A stretch of DNA of 64,000 bases from OFTM10 sp964196195 (GTDB taxonomy: Bacteria; Actinomycetota; Acidimicrobiia; Acidimicrobiales; Aldehydirespiratoraceae), in assembly GCA_964196195.1 (NCBI GenBank), contig CAXMSE010000018.1:47168-111167 (forward strand). The letters are read 5' to 3'. Each line of letters begins with the position of its first letter. Positions within the stretch are counted from its first letter, which is position 1. The position numbers and the translations under genes are program-made. Below the pieces are notes generated by a model. It ran no database searches, was not told the DNA's origin, and worked only from the letters and a program-made list of their open reading frames with translations. Shown here piece by piece: positions 36,021-44,726 of the stretch.

Positions 36021-36659
36021 TCAGGTGCCGAGCTTGCGGGCCCGCACCACGAGGGTGGTGGGCATGGGTCCGTCGGTGTGACGCTCGAGAAGGGCGTCGA
36101 CTGCGAAGTTGGTGCGCCCGAGGGCGGTCACCACATCCTCTGCGGTGTGTACGTACCGTTCGCCGACCGGATCGGAACTGGTCCATGGCCGGACTGTTCT
36201 CGACGAGTCGTGAGGGTCGGCGCAGAGAGCGGCGGGGTGCGGGAGTGCGATTATCAGGTGGCCGGGTGAGCGCAGCACGCGGTGGGCCTGGCGCAAAACC
36301 CTGTCGAGGTCGGCCACCAGCGACAGGGACCAGACCGAGATGGCGAGGTCGATCTGGTCGGCGCTGATGAAGGCGAGTTCGGCCGGCAGGGCCTCGTGGA
36401 ACTCCACGGCCACCCCGTATTGGCTCGCCAACGCGCGCGCCGAGAACAGCTGACCCGGATCCTGGTCGGTGGCAACCACGCGCGCCCCCCTGAGCGCGAG
36501 ACCCACCGCGGTGTGACCACCCCCGCAGCCGAGATCGAGAACCCTCCTGCCCTGGACGTCGCCGATGAGTCGCCGGTCGGTGCGCTCGTCGAGCCCCGGG
36601 CCGAGTTCCACATGGTCGAGGGGGCGCTGGCTCGGTGCTCGGGAGTCGTAGTCGGACAT
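36021..36659 (-). CDS. SAM-dependent methyltransferase (class I)
   Basis: 212 residues from ATG 36659. Motif I is VLDLGCGGGHTAVGLALRGARVV, followed by TDQDPGQL (motif II) and DLAISVWSLSLVADLDRVLRQAHRVLRSPGHL (motif IV/post). Substrate unknown; UbiE-like small-molecule or lipid methylation is possible. It is convergent with pcnA, with abutting stop codons. The longer ORF to 36761 covers the next promoter and is rejected. Confidence 0.75.
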   Translation of the reverse strand: MSDYDSRAPSQRPLDHVELGPGLDERTDRRLIGDVQGRRVLDLGCGGGHTAVGLALRGARVVATDQDPGQLFSARALASQYGVAVEFHEALPAELAFISADQIDLAISVWSLSLVADLDRVLRQAHRVLRSPGHLIIALPHPAALCADPHDSSRTVRPWTSSDPVGERYVHTAEDVVTALGRTNFAVDALLERHTDGPMPTTLVVRARKLGT

Positions 36660-36714
36660 GGGCCAAGTCTGGCCGCGGTGACCCGACGGGGCGGGGAGGG
36701 GTACTCTGCGAACC

Positions 36715-37098
36715 GTGAAACTGGGTCTACAGGCCGCGGCCACCGGTATGAGTGCGGGCATCGACTACCGCTTGGCGCGTGAAGCCACGCTCAAGGCCTG
36801 GCGCGGGGGCGATCTCACCCGTGAGCAGATCTGTGACGCCCAGCGCGAACTCCAACGCAATGCGGAGTTCTGTGGTGCCACCACCGAACGCCCGTGCCCG
36901 GTGTGCGAAGAGTCCGATCTGGTGGAAGTCACCTATGTCTTCGGCCCCTGGTTGCCGAAGCATGGTCGGTGCGTCACCAGCGACCGCGAGATGAGCAGGC
37001 TCGTCGACCGGAAGGCCCCGAGCCAGGGCTACGTGGTCGAGGTCTGCGTCGAGTGCCAGTGGAACCACCTCACCCGATCCCGTCAAATCAGCGGTTGA
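36715..37098 (+). CDS. DUF5318 zinc-ribbon-like protein
   Basis: 127 residues. The body starts around IDYRLAREATLKAWRGGDL. Cys motifs CPVCEESDL and CVECQWNHL form a likely zinc site. The ending YVVEVCVECQWNHLTRS closely matches the actinobacterial DUF5318 family, function unknown. GTG 36715 lies 7 nt after TACTCT (leaderless); ATG 36748 is an alternative start nearer the conserved part. Confidence 0.85.
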   Translation: MKLGLQAAATGMSAGIDYRLAREATLKAWRGGDLTREQICDAQRELQRNAEFCGATTERPCPVCEESDLVEVTYVFGPWLPKHGRCVTSDREMSRLVDRKAPSQGYVVEVCVECQWNHLTRSRQISG

Positions 37099-37173
37099 TC
37101 TTCGATCGCCGGTTCAGTTATCCTTTTGGCACCGCTGGCAGCTTGAACGCGCTGGACGGGAAAGGAGTCAGAC

Positions 37174-38007
37174 ATGGGCATGTCCGCCCCTGCAATCGCC
37201 ACCCACAAGGTGCGAGACGGTCACGACCCTCTCGTGATGATCACCGCCTACGACGCGCCTGGTGCCCGTATAGCCAGCGAGGCCGGGGCTGATCTGATCC
37301 TGGTGGGCGATTCGCTCGCCATGGTCGTGCTCGGCTACGACGACACCCTCCAGGTCACCGTCAACGACATGGTCCACCACACCGCGGCCGTGGCGCGGGC
37401 GAAGCCCGACTGCCACATTGTCGGCGATCTGCCGTGGATGAGCTATCACGTGTCGCCCGAAGAGACCGTGAAGAACGCGGCCGAGATCATGCGGGCCGGG
37501 GCGCATTCGGTGAAGCTCGAGGGTGGCCGTAAGCGCCTGCCGATGATCGATCGCATCGTCGACGCCGAAATTCCGGTGATGGGTCACATCGGTCTCACGC
37601 CTCAGTCGGTACACGCCATGGGCGGATTCAAGGTGCAGGGCAAGCAAGCCGAGCATGGCCGCAGGCTTCTCCAGGCGGCGAAGTCGCTTCAGCACGCGGG
37701 CTGTTACGCCATCGTGCTCGAGGGAGTGCCGGTGCGTGTCGCCCAACTCGTCACCGAATCGATCGACATACCCACCATCGGCATCGGCGCCGGTATGCAC
37801 AACGATGGGCAGGTGCTCGTCTACCACGACCTGCTCGGCATCGAGGATCGTTTCGTGCCGAAGTTCGTGCGCCGCTACGCCGACATCAAGGGCGCTTCGG
37901 TGGATGCCGTGAAGGCCTACGCTGCCGACGTGCGTTCGGGGGCATTCCCGTCCCACGACGAGGCGTACCACATGGACGACGAACAGGCCGCCGCCCTAGA
38001 GGGCTGA
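37174..38007 (+). CDS. panB: 3-methyl-2-oxobutanoate hydroxymethyltransferase
   Basis: 277 residues. First committed step of pantothenate synthesis, adding a hydroxymethyl from methylene-THF to 2-ketoisovalerate. Signature motifs: ITAYDAPGARIASEAGADLILVGDSLAMVVLG in parts (GDSLAMVVLGYDDT), VKLEGG, GHIGLTPQSVHAMGGFKVQG and IPTIGIGAG. AAAGGAG lies before ATG 37174. Confidence 0.95.
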   Translation: MGMSAPAIATHKVRDGHDPLVMITAYDAPGARIASEAGADLILVGDSLAMVVLGYDDTLQVTVNDMVHHTAAVARAKPDCHIVGDLPWMSYHVSPEETVKNAAEIMRAGAHSVKLEGGRKRLPMIDRIVDAEIPVMGHIGLTPQSVHAMGGFKVQGKQAEHGRRLLQAAKSLQHAGCYAIVLEGVPVRVAQLVTESIDIPTIGIGAGMHNDGQVLVYHDLLGIEDRFVPKFVRRYADIKGASVDAVKAYAADVRSGAFPSHDEAYHMDDEQAAALEG

Positions 38008-38032
38008 CCCCCAGACGCACTGATTGATCGAA

Positions 38033-38103
38033 CTGGTGTAGCAGAACCCCGGAAACCGAACCCCGGCTACACCAGAACGGGTTGGGTGAGAACGGGTTGG
38101 GTG
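38033..38103. repeat. Inverted and tandem repeats between panB and pntB
   Basis: CTGGTGTAGC (38033-38042) and GCTACACCAG (38066-38075) form a perfect 10-bp stem around a 23-nt loop, without a T-tract. AGAACGGGTTGGGTG is then repeated in tandem at 38074-38088 and 38089-38103. The region separates convergent genes; a weak terminator is possible. Confidence 0.6.
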
Positions 38104-38106
38104 GGG

Positions 38107-39492
38107 TTAGACCTCGGCCAGGGCCTTGGTGATGTCGGAAACAGCCTGCTTACCGTCGCCGAACAACATGAGTGCGTTGTCGGCCGCAAACAAGGGGTTG
38201 GGAATGCCCGCGAAACCGGGGCTCAGCGAGCGCTTGATCACCACGACGGTGCGGGCCTGGCCGACCTTGAGGATCGGCATTCCGGCGATCGGTGAGTCCG
38301 GATCGGTCTCCGCAAGCGGGTTCACGACATCGTTGGCACCGATCACGATCACCACATCGGTCTGGGCGAAGGTGGGATTCACCACGTCCATCTCCAGCAG
38401 CAATTCGTAGTCGACTTCAGCCTCGGCCAGCAGCACGTTCATGTGGCCGGGCATTCGGCCCGCGACCGGGTGGATGCCGAACACCACCTCGGTACCCCGC
38501 TTCTCGAGGACGTTGGTGAGTTCGCGCACCACGTGCTGGGCCTGGGCGACGGCGAGGCCGTAGCCGGGAACGATCACCACGCGCGAAGCGGTATCGAGGA
38601 TCATTGCCACCTCATCGGCCGATGAGCTCGTGACCCGACCGGCGTAGATCTCGTCGGCATCGATGGAGGCAGCGGACGACGAAGGTGCATCGGAGAAGAT
38701 GACATCGATCGCCGATCGGTTCATCGCAACACACATGATCTGGGTGAGGATCAAGCCACTTGCGCCGACCAGAGAACCGGCGATGATCAGCAGGGTGTTG
38801 TCGAGTACGAAACCGGTGGCCGACGCGGCCAGGCCCGACAGGGAGTTGAGAATAGCGATCACGACGGGCATGTCGGCGCCGCCGATCGGCACCACCGCCA
38901 GGAGCCCGAGGGCGGCGCCCACCGCCACCAGCGACCACAGCCAGAAGGTGTTGGACGGATCGATGATCACCATCGCCCCTAGCCCCAGGCCGGCGATCGC
39001 CAGGGTGGCGTTGACGATACGGATGCCACTGAAACCCGACCAGCGCAGCGTCTCCTTGAGCTTGAAGAAGGCGATGACGGAGCCGGTGAATGTGACCGCG
39101 CCTATTAGGGCGGTGACTGCAGCCGCGGCGGACACCTGATCGTCGACGAGGTCGAGATCGACGAACTCGGTGAACGAGGCGCCGGCAACGAGGACCGAGG
39201 CGGCGCCACCGAAGCCATTGAAAAGGGCAACCAACTCCGGCATGGAGGTCATCTGGACCCTCACGGCGAGGACAGTGCCGATGGCGGCACCCACTGCCAG
39301 ACCGGCTGCGAGTACCCAGTAGGACACGATTGTCTGGTCGATGAGGGTGACCAGGATGGCCAGCAGCATGCCCGAGGCCCCGAGCAGATTGCCCCGCCGG
39401 GCCGTGCGGGGCCGGGCAAGGCCCTTGAGCCCGACGACGAAGAGGACAGCGGCTACGAGATAGCCGAGGACGATGAGGTCGGCGCGGTCCAT
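38107..39492 (-). CDS. pntB: NAD(P) transhydrogenase subunit beta
   Basis: 461 residues. Beta subunit of the proton-translocating transhydrogenase, with about eight to nine membrane helices followed by the NADP-binding dIII domain. dIII motifs VIVPGYGLAVAQAQH, GIHPVAGRMPGHMNVLLAEA, VVIVIGANDVVNP and PNPLFAADNALMLFGD are present. ATG 39492 shares bases with the pntA2 stop. The longer ORF to 39828 is an artefact covering pntA2. Confidence 0.95.
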   Translation of the reverse strand: MDRADLIVLGYLVAAVLFVVGLKGLARPRTARRGNLLGASGMLLAILVTLIDQTIVSYWVLAAGLAVGAAIGTVLAVRVQMTSMPELVALFNGFGGAASVLVAGASFTEFVDLDLVDDQVSAAAAVTALIGAVTFTGSVIAFFKLKETLRWSGFSGIRIVNATLAIAGLGLGAMVIIDPSNTFWLWSLVAVGAALGLLAVVPIGGADMPVVIAILNSLSGLAASATGFVLDNTLLIIAGSLVGASGLILTQIMCVAMNRSAIDVIFSDAPSSSAASIDADEIYAGRVTSSSADEVAMILDTASRVVIVPGYGLAVAQAQHVVRELTNVLEKRGTEVVFGIHPVAGRMPGHMNVLLAEAEVDYELLLEMDVVNPTFAQTDVVIVIGANDVVNPLAETDPDSPIAGMPILKVGQARTVVVIKRSLSPGFAGIPNPLFAADNALMLFGDGKQAVSDITKALAEV

Positions 39493-39794
39493 CAGTCGTG
39501 CTGCTCTGCAGGCTTGCGGGTGCGGCTGGAGAACATCGAGAGCATCCGGTTGGTGACCAGGAAACCGCCCACGACGTTGACGGTGGCGAGCACCACTGCG
39601 GCGAACGCCAGGGTGGTGGTGAGGGTGCGATGATCCGACCCCGCCGACACCATCGCGCCGATGAGGGTGATGCCGGAGATGGCGTTCGACCCCGACATGA
39701 GAGGCGTGTGGAGTGTGGGAGGCACCTTGCTGATGAGTTCGACTCCCAGGAAGACTGCGAGTACGAACAAGGTGAGTGCGATCAGGAATGTCAT
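39492..39794 (-). CDS. pntA2: NAD(P) transhydrogenase subunit alpha, membrane part
   Basis: 100 residues with three membrane helices (about 2-20, 35-55 and 62-82). The region VPPTLHTPLMSGSNAISGITLIGA is the PntAB_4TM signature in part (TPLMSGSNAISGI). Alpha is split in two genes, as in many actinobacteria. It overlaps pntA1 by 4 nt and pntB by stop-start. Confidence 0.93.
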   Translation of the reverse strand: MTFLIALTLFVLAVFLGVELISKVPPTLHTPLMSGSNAISGITLIGAMVSAGSDHRTLTTTLAFAAVVLATVNVVGGFLVTNRMLSMFSSRTRKPAEQHD

Positions 39795-40942
39795 GCGGTG
39801 TCTCCGGACGCGGCGAGTGCGGCCGCAACTCGTTCGTGCACCACCGAACCGCCGGCGGTGACGAGCATTGCGGACGTGATCTCGTCGTCTGGGTCGAGAT
39901 TTAGGGATGTGTCGTCGGCGGTCAGGTGCCGTAGGAGCGACACGAGATTGTTGGCGAACATGTGTGATGCCGAGAGCGCGGCTCCGGATTCGAGCCGGGT
40001 GGGGCCGAGAACGGTGACCCCGTGGTGGATGACTTCTTCATCGGCCACCGTGACCGCACAGTTGCCACCGCGGGCCGCCGCGAGGTCGACGACCACCGAG
40101 CCGGGCTTCATCGATTCCACCATCTCCGCGGTTACCAGTTCGGGGCTGCGAACACCTGGAATCGCAGCGGTGGTGATCACCACATCGCTGGCTGCCAGGA
40201 TGGGAGTGAGGGCTTCGCGCTGGCGAGACTGTTCGTCGTCGCCCTGGGCTTTTGCGTACCCGCCGGAATCTTCGCTGTCGGCGGTGTCGAGTTCGAGTTC
40301 GACGGCCTTTGCTCCGAGCGAACGGATCTGCTCGGCGGCGGCGGGCCGGATGTCGAAAGCCTCGACTACGGCGCCGAGGCGGCGGGCGGTGGCGATGGCC
40401 TGCAGACCGGCGACGCCGGCGCCCAGGATGAAGACTCGGGTGGCGGGCACGGTGCCGGCCGCGGTCATCAGCATGGGGAACATGCGGGGGAGCACTTGAG
40501 CCGCGGTGAGCACCGACTGATAGCCGGCGACGGTGGCCATCGACGACAAAACGTCCATCGACTGGGCCCGGGTGATGCGCGGCACCAGTTCGAGCGAGAG
40601 TGTGGAGGCGCCGGTATCGGCGAGATCCGTCATCGGTGCGGGCATCCACAGTGGGTCGAGGAGGCCGAACAGGGCCTGGTTCGGACCCACGCCGGGAAGG
40701 TCGACGAGATCGGGTCTGGTGACGGCCAACAGGGCGTCGGCGCTTGAGATCAGGTCGCGGCGGTCGTCGATCATCGAGGCGCCGGCCTCGCGGTACCCGT
40801 CGTCGAGCAGACCAGCGCGAGCACCTGCGCCCTTCTCGACGCCAACAGTGTGACCGTCGGCGATCAGCTTGGCGGTCGCTTCGGGTGTGAGAGCCACCCG
40901 GCGTTCTTCGTCCAAGCCTTCGCGTAGTACCGCGATTCGCAT
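39791..40942 (-). CDS. pntA1: NAD(P) transhydrogenase subunit alpha, NAD-binding part
   Basis: 383 residues. Alanine-dehydrogenase/PNT fold: MRIAVLREGLDEERRVALTPEAT start, Rossmann motif VFILGAGVAGLQAIATARRLGA, and the RQD-loop-like region. ATG 40942 has GGAGAGA 7-8 nt upstream. First gene of pntA1-pntA2-pntB, which transfers hydride from NADH to NADP with proton movement. Confidence 0.95.
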   Translation of the reverse strand: MRIAVLREGLDEERRVALTPEATAKLIADGHTVGVEKGAGARAGLLDDGYREAGASMIDDRRDLISSADALLAVTRPDLVDLPGVGPNQALFGLLDPLWMPAPMTDLADTGASTLSLELVPRITRAQSMDVLSSMATVAGYQSVLTAAQVLPRMFPMLMTAAGTVPATRVFILGAGVAGLQAIATARRLGAVVEAFDIRPAAAEQIRSLGAKAVELELDTADSEDSGGYAKAQGDDEQSRQREALTPILAASDVVITTAAIPGVRSPELVTAEMVESMKPGSVVVDLAAARGGNCAVTVADEEVIHHGVTVLGPTRLESGAALSASHMFANNLVSLLRHLTADDTSLNLDPDDEITSAMLVTAGGSVVHERVAAALAASGDTA

Positions 40943-41082
40943 GAAATTATCTCTCCAGTACCTCTGTGTTGGCTCTACCCGCCCGTTGGAATGTACCGGG
41001 CGGAGGTGCACGAACACATCAGCGGGCGGTGAGGTTCTGGTCGCCTGCCATCTGGCCGGCGAAGTCTGCCAAGATGCGTGCC

Positions 41083-42030
41083 ATGTCGCCGCCACTCATC
41101 GTCGAAGTGAACCGTGGTCGCTATGTCGAGAGTCGCCACGAGGTCGATGTGGCGGTGGTGGGCCTCGATGGGCATCGCTCCGGCTGGGGGCTGCCAGATC
41201 GAGGTCTGCTCGCCCGTTCGTCGATGAAACCGATCCAGGCGATCGCACTGGTCGAGTCGGGTGCCGCCGATGCGTATTCGCTCAGCTCCGAGCAGTTGGC
41301 GCTGGCCTGCGCCAGCCACGCCGGAGAACCGGCTCATATCAGGGTTGTGGATGCGTGGTTGGCCCAGCTGGGACTCGACGTGTCGTCGCTCGAGTGTGGC
41401 GGCCAACTCCCCAGCCACGACGCCTCGGCTCACGCTCTGCTGGCGTCCGGAGATGGTTTCGACGCCAGGCACAACAACTGTTCCGGAAAGCACTGCGGAT
41501 TCCTGACCCTCGCCGCCCACCTCGGGCTCGAACCGGCGCGATACATCACGCCGGACCATCCCGTTCAGCGAGATCACATAACCCCCGCGATCGAAGAGCT
41601 ATGCGGGGTGTCGCTCTCCGATGCAACTCCCGTGATCGACGGATGCGGAATACCCCTGTGGGAACTCCCTCTCGACAAATTCGCAGCGGGTTGGGCGGCT
41701 CTCGATGAACGGCCGGCCGGCCGGCGCCTTCTCGACGCGATGGCCAAGGAGCCGGTGATGGTGGCCGGAACCGGTCGCTCTTGCACCCGTATCATCAGTG
41801 AGGCGGAGGGCCGAGTTGTGGTGAAATCCGGCGCCGAAGGCGTGTACGCGGCCGTCGTTCGTGAAATCGGGGTCGGGATCGCCCTGAAAGTCCGCGACGG
41901 CGCCGGTCGCGCCGCACAGGCCGCCATGTACTGGATCCTCCATGATCTGGGTGCACTCGACGAAGCGGAACCCGACACGATCCGCAATGTTGCGGGACTC
42001 GAAGTGGGTAGCGTTCGTGTTCATCCCTGA
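41083..42030 (+). CDS. Asparaginase II family protein
   Basis: 315 residues. Features of the RhizAsn/asparaginase II (PF06089) group: VEVNRGRYVESRHEVDVAVV, ARSSMKPIQAIALVESGAAD in part (RSSMKPIQAI), CASHAGEP, NNCSGKHCGFLTLA, and VVKSGAEGVYAAV. It should hydrolyse asparagine to aspartate. Start uncertain: ATG 41083 or 41074; no clear ribosome site. It precedes the PFK gene by 38 nt. Confidence 0.87.
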   Translation: MSPPLIVEVNRGRYVESRHEVDVAVVGLDGHRSGWGLPDRGLLARSSMKPIQAIALVESGAADAYSLSSEQLALACASHAGEPAHIRVVDAWLAQLGLDVSSLECGGQLPSHDASAHALLASGDGFDARHNNCSGKHCGFLTLAAHLGLEPARYITPDHPVQRDHITPAIEELCGVSLSDATPVIDGCGIPLWELPLDKFAAGWAALDERPAGRRLLDAMAKEPVMVAGTGRSCTRIISEAEGRVVVKSGAEGVYAAVVREIGVGIALKVRDGAGRAAQAAMYWILHDLGALDEAEPDTIRNVAGLEVGSVRVHP

Positions 42031-42068
42031 CCGCTGAGCGGTCTGTCGAGCATGAAGGTATACCGATC

Positions 42069-43217
42069 ATGAAAGTGGCCATACTCACCGGGGGCGGCGA
42101 TGTTCCCGGTCTCAACCCGTGCATCAAGGCTGCGGTCACCCGCATCAGCGAGGCCGGGGGAGAGACGATCGGGATTCGCAGGGGCTGGCGGGGGCTGGTG
42201 GAGTGCAACCCCGACGACCCGGCGTCGATCGCGTTGAACACCATGGTGCTCAACGAAGCCACTGTCCGCACTATCGACCGCACCGGCGGCACCTTCCTCC
42301 ACACCTCCCGAACGAATCCGGCGCGGGTGCAGGCGGGCAACGTGCCCGCCTTTCTCGCCGACTCAGTCAGCGGCGACGCACCCCACGACGTCACCAGTCA
42401 TGTCCTGAGGGTTCTCGACGCCCTCGGTGTGGATGCCCTGTTGCCCATCGGCGGCGACGACACCTTGTCGTATGCCCTGCGTATGCACAACGAAGGTGTG
42501 CCGGTCATCGCCATCCCCAAGACCATGGACAACGACGTCCACGGCACCGACTACTGCATCGGCTTCTCCACCGCGGTCACCCGTGGAGTGGAGTTCATCC
42601 ACAATCTCCGCACGAGCACCGGATCGCACGAGCGGATCGCGGTGGTGGAACTGTTCGGTCGTTACTCAGGCGAGACCTCCCTCATCACCGCATATCTGGC
42701 CGGAGTCGATCGAGCCTTGATCTCCGAGGTGCCGTTCGACATCGATAAACTGGCCGAGCTGATCATGCGCGACAAGTCGGCCAACCCGTCCAACTACGCG
42801 ATGGTCACGGTGTCTGAGGGGGCGACGATCCAGGGTGGAGAGCTGCACCTCTCTGGCGACGAGGACGCCTACGGCCACCGCAAGTTGGGTGGTATCGGCA
42901 ACCTCACCAGCGAGCTGCTCAAGGAGCGCACCGGGGAGGGAACGATCCTGCAGGAGGTGGCCTATCTCATGCGCTCCGGTCGCCCCGACAGCCTCGATCT
43001 GATGGTGGGTACCAACTATGCGGTGATGGCCGCCGACCTCGCCCAGGAGGGTTCGTCGGGCCGGATGGTCGCCTTGAGAAACGGTACCTACACCAATGTT
43101 CCGATCGACGTCACCGGCTCGGGTGTGAAGCGGGTCGATATCGGCGAGCTGTACGACACTGATGCCTACCGGCCGAAGGTTCGCCACGTGGGCGGGAAGC
43201 CCATGTTCCTCTACTAG
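42069..43217 (+). CDS. 6-phosphofructokinase, PPi-type by sequence
   Basis: 382 residues. PFK fold: ILTGGGDVPGLN at the start, LLPIGGDDTLSYA near 130, PKTMDNDVHGTDY near 155, and RYSGETSL further on. In well-studied PFKs a Gly after GGD marks ATP enzymes while Asp, with the Lys of PKT, marks pyrophosphate enzymes; here Asp is present, so pyrophosphate use is predicted. ATG 42069 is the chosen start. Confidence 0.88.
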   Translation: MKVAILTGGGDVPGLNPCIKAAVTRISEAGGETIGIRRGWRGLVECNPDDPASIALNTMVLNEATVRTIDRTGGTFLHTSRTNPARVQAGNVPAFLADSVSGDAPHDVTSHVLRVLDALGVDALLPIGGDDTLSYALRMHNEGVPVIAIPKTMDNDVHGTDYCIGFSTAVTRGVEFIHNLRTSTGSHERIAVVELFGRYSGETSLITAYLAGVDRALISEVPFDIDKLAELIMRDKSANPSNYAMVTVSEGATIQGGELHLSGDEDAYGHRKLGGIGNLTSELLKERTGEGTILQEVAYLMRSGRPDSLDLMVGTNYAVMAADLAQEGSSGRMVALRNGTYTNVPIDVTGSGVKRVDIGELYDTDAYRPKVRHVGGKPMFLY

Positions 43218-43262
43218 CCGGCAGGGCTAGGCCAGCGAGGCCTCCGACCTGAGCGGTGGCGC

Positions 43263-43748
43263 TCAGGAGGCGCCACTTCCCCAGCGGTCGCGAACGGTGG
43301 TGTACACGCCCTGGTCCCAGGAGAATTCCACCGTGTTGTCGTCGGGATCTCGCAGCATGCAGATGTAGCCGATGGGCGCAGGCATCATCGTGGGCGGCAT
43401 CGTCAGACAGTCGGCCTCGCGTCCCCGCGCGGCGATTGCGTCGATGTCGGCCTCCTCGGGTAGCTCGACTCCGAAGTGGGCGAAGGGCCCGAGCACGGCG
43501 TGGGGGGCGCTGGCGAAGGGGTCTCGGCCTTCGAGGAACTGGACGACCACCAAGATGAAGGGGTTGTCGATCATGTCGCTCATACCGAGCCAGGCTCCGA
43601 TGCTGTCTTCGTCCTCGCGCCGATCCAGCAGTTCCATCGGCGTGAAGTCGGCGTACCAGGCGATCGTGGCGTCGATGTCGTTCACCCTGAGGGCGACATG
43701 GGTCCAGCGGGCCTTCGCCGGGTGAACGTCGTGGTTGGGTGCGCTCAT
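43263..43748 (-). CDS. VOC (glyoxalase/dioxygenase superfamily) protein
   Basis: 161 residues. Two beta-alpha-beta modules: WTHVALRVNDIDATIAWYADF first, then HFGVELPEEADIDAIAARG, ending in IGYICMLRDPDDNTVEFSWDQG. Metal-ligand His and Glu are plausible (TH, HFG, VEF). Substrate unknown. A GTG directly precedes ATG 43748. It is divergent from the GntR gene, sharing 138 nt. Confidence 0.78.
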   Translation of the reverse strand: MSAPNHDVHPAKARWTHVALRVNDIDATIAWYADFTPMELLDRREDEDSIGAWLGMSDMIDNPFILVVVQFLEGRDPFASAPHAVLGPFAHFGVELPEEADIDAIAARGREADCLTMPPTMMPAPIGYICMLRDPDDNTVEFSWDQGVYTTVRDRWGSGAS

Positions 43749-43812
43749 CACGGACTCCGAATCGAGGCGGAAATGAAAGCCAATACTGCCAGACGATCAA
43801 ACCAGAGGAGGC

Positions 43813-43829
43813 TCTGGCGCTCCGCCAGA
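43813..43829. promoter_or_regulatory. Perfect inverted repeat in the VOC-gntR gap
   Basis: TCTGGCG-CTC-CGCCAGA forms a 7-bp stem. It lies between the divergent VOC and GntR genes and could be an operator or part of a VOC-gene leader; the role is unknown. Confidence 0.4.
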
Positions 43830-43855
43830 CTACCGATGACGTTAGGATGGTCTAT

Positions 43856-43866
43856 TGGTCCGACCA
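43856..43866. promoter_or_regulatory. GntR/FadR-type operator 1
   Basis: TGGTCCGACCA is a perfect palindrome that fits the FCD/FadR pattern TNGTNNNACNA. It lies 20 nt before the gntR start, so the regulator probably controls itself. Confidence 0.75.
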
Positions 43867-43886
43867 TCTGTCCGACAGGAGATCAC

Positions 43887-44654
43887 ATGCTCGACGAAAG
43901 TGTTCTCGGCGGGTCCGGCCGCGAGAAAACTTCCAGGGGCGATGTCGAACTGACTTTCGAACCCATATCGCGTGAAACGGTCAGCGCTCAGATTCGAAGC
44001 CAGGTCCTGCGTCGGATCACCACCGGTGAACTGGCTCCAGGAGCTCGAATCCCATCCGAACGCGACCTGGCCGAGCAGTTTCTGGTTGCTCGCACATCTG
44101 TGAGGGAGGCCCTGCAGGGACTTCTCTCGATCGGGGTGGTCGAGCGCCGCGGCAATCGATCTTTTGTGGTCGAGCATCTCCCCGACGTGGTGCTTGCGAA
44201 TTCCGATGGTCGGCGAACGTTCATGGCCCAGCTCCTGGAGACCCGTCGTGTGCTCGAGGTGCCGATCTTCGCCCTTGCCGCAGTGAGAGCTGACGACTCC
44301 ACGCGGGCCAGGGTCACCGAACTCGCCGATCGTTTCCATGCCGATCTCGATATCGCCGAGTTCGGTCGCCTCGACCGGGAGTTCCACACGACGCTTGCCG
44401 CGGCGTGCGGTAACCCTCTTCTCAGTGAGTTGTACGGAAAGGTCCTCGACCGGCTGTTCGGTTCTGAGGAGTTCGAGAGTCGACTCAACGAAGGGAGCAA
44501 CCGGGCGGCGGTTCGTCGAATGGTCAGCGGTTCCGCTGAAGCCCATGAAGCGATCGCCTTGGCGTTCGCGATCGGCGATATAGCGGAGATGGAGAGGTGC
44601 GCACGCAATCACGCCGCCGCTGTCGCTCAGGCATTGGTAGACGACCTTGTCTGA
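43887..44654 (+). CDS. GntR family regulator, FCD (FadR) subfamily
   Basis: 255 residues. The winged helix has ISRETVSAQIRSQVLRRITTGELAPGARIPSERDLAEQ in parts (ITTGELAPGARIPSERDLAEQF, core ARIPSERDLAEQ) and TSVREALQGLLSIGVVERRG. The C-terminal FCD ligand domain follows, with LDREFHTTLAAACGNPLL and AAHE-like SAEAHEAIALAFA. AGGAG precedes ATG 43887. Its operator occurs before itself and before the next operon. Confidence 0.9.
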   Translation: MLDESVLGGSGREKTSRGDVELTFEPISRETVSAQIRSQVLRRITTGELAPGARIPSERDLAEQFLVARTSVREALQGLLSIGVVERRGNRSFVVEHLPDVVLANSDGRRTFMAQLLETRRVLEVPIFALAAVRADDSTRARVTELADRFHADLDIAEFGRLDREFHTTLAAACGNPLLSELYGKVLDRLFGSEEFESRLNEGSNRAAVRRMVSGSAEAHEAIALAFAIGDIAEMERCARNHAAAVAQALVDDLV

Positions 44655-44696
44655 TGGGAAGAAGCCCACTGGTGGTGTAGGTTGCGTGGCCGGATA

Positions 44697-44707
44697 TGGT
44701 CTGACCA
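44697..44707. promoter_or_regulatory. GntR/FadR-type operator 2
   Basis: TGGTCTGACCA differs from operator 1 at one central base and is a palindrome. It lies 19 nt before the lipoprotein gene, so the ABC/riboflavin-synthase operon is likely under the GntR regulator. Confidence 0.75.
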
Positions 44708-44726
44708 TCAGTCCAACAGGGGATCC

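Noticed and set aside
39493..39828. Extension of the pntB frame to 573 aa
   Set aside because: It covers pntA2 and its neighbour; the conserved PntB start is at 39492.
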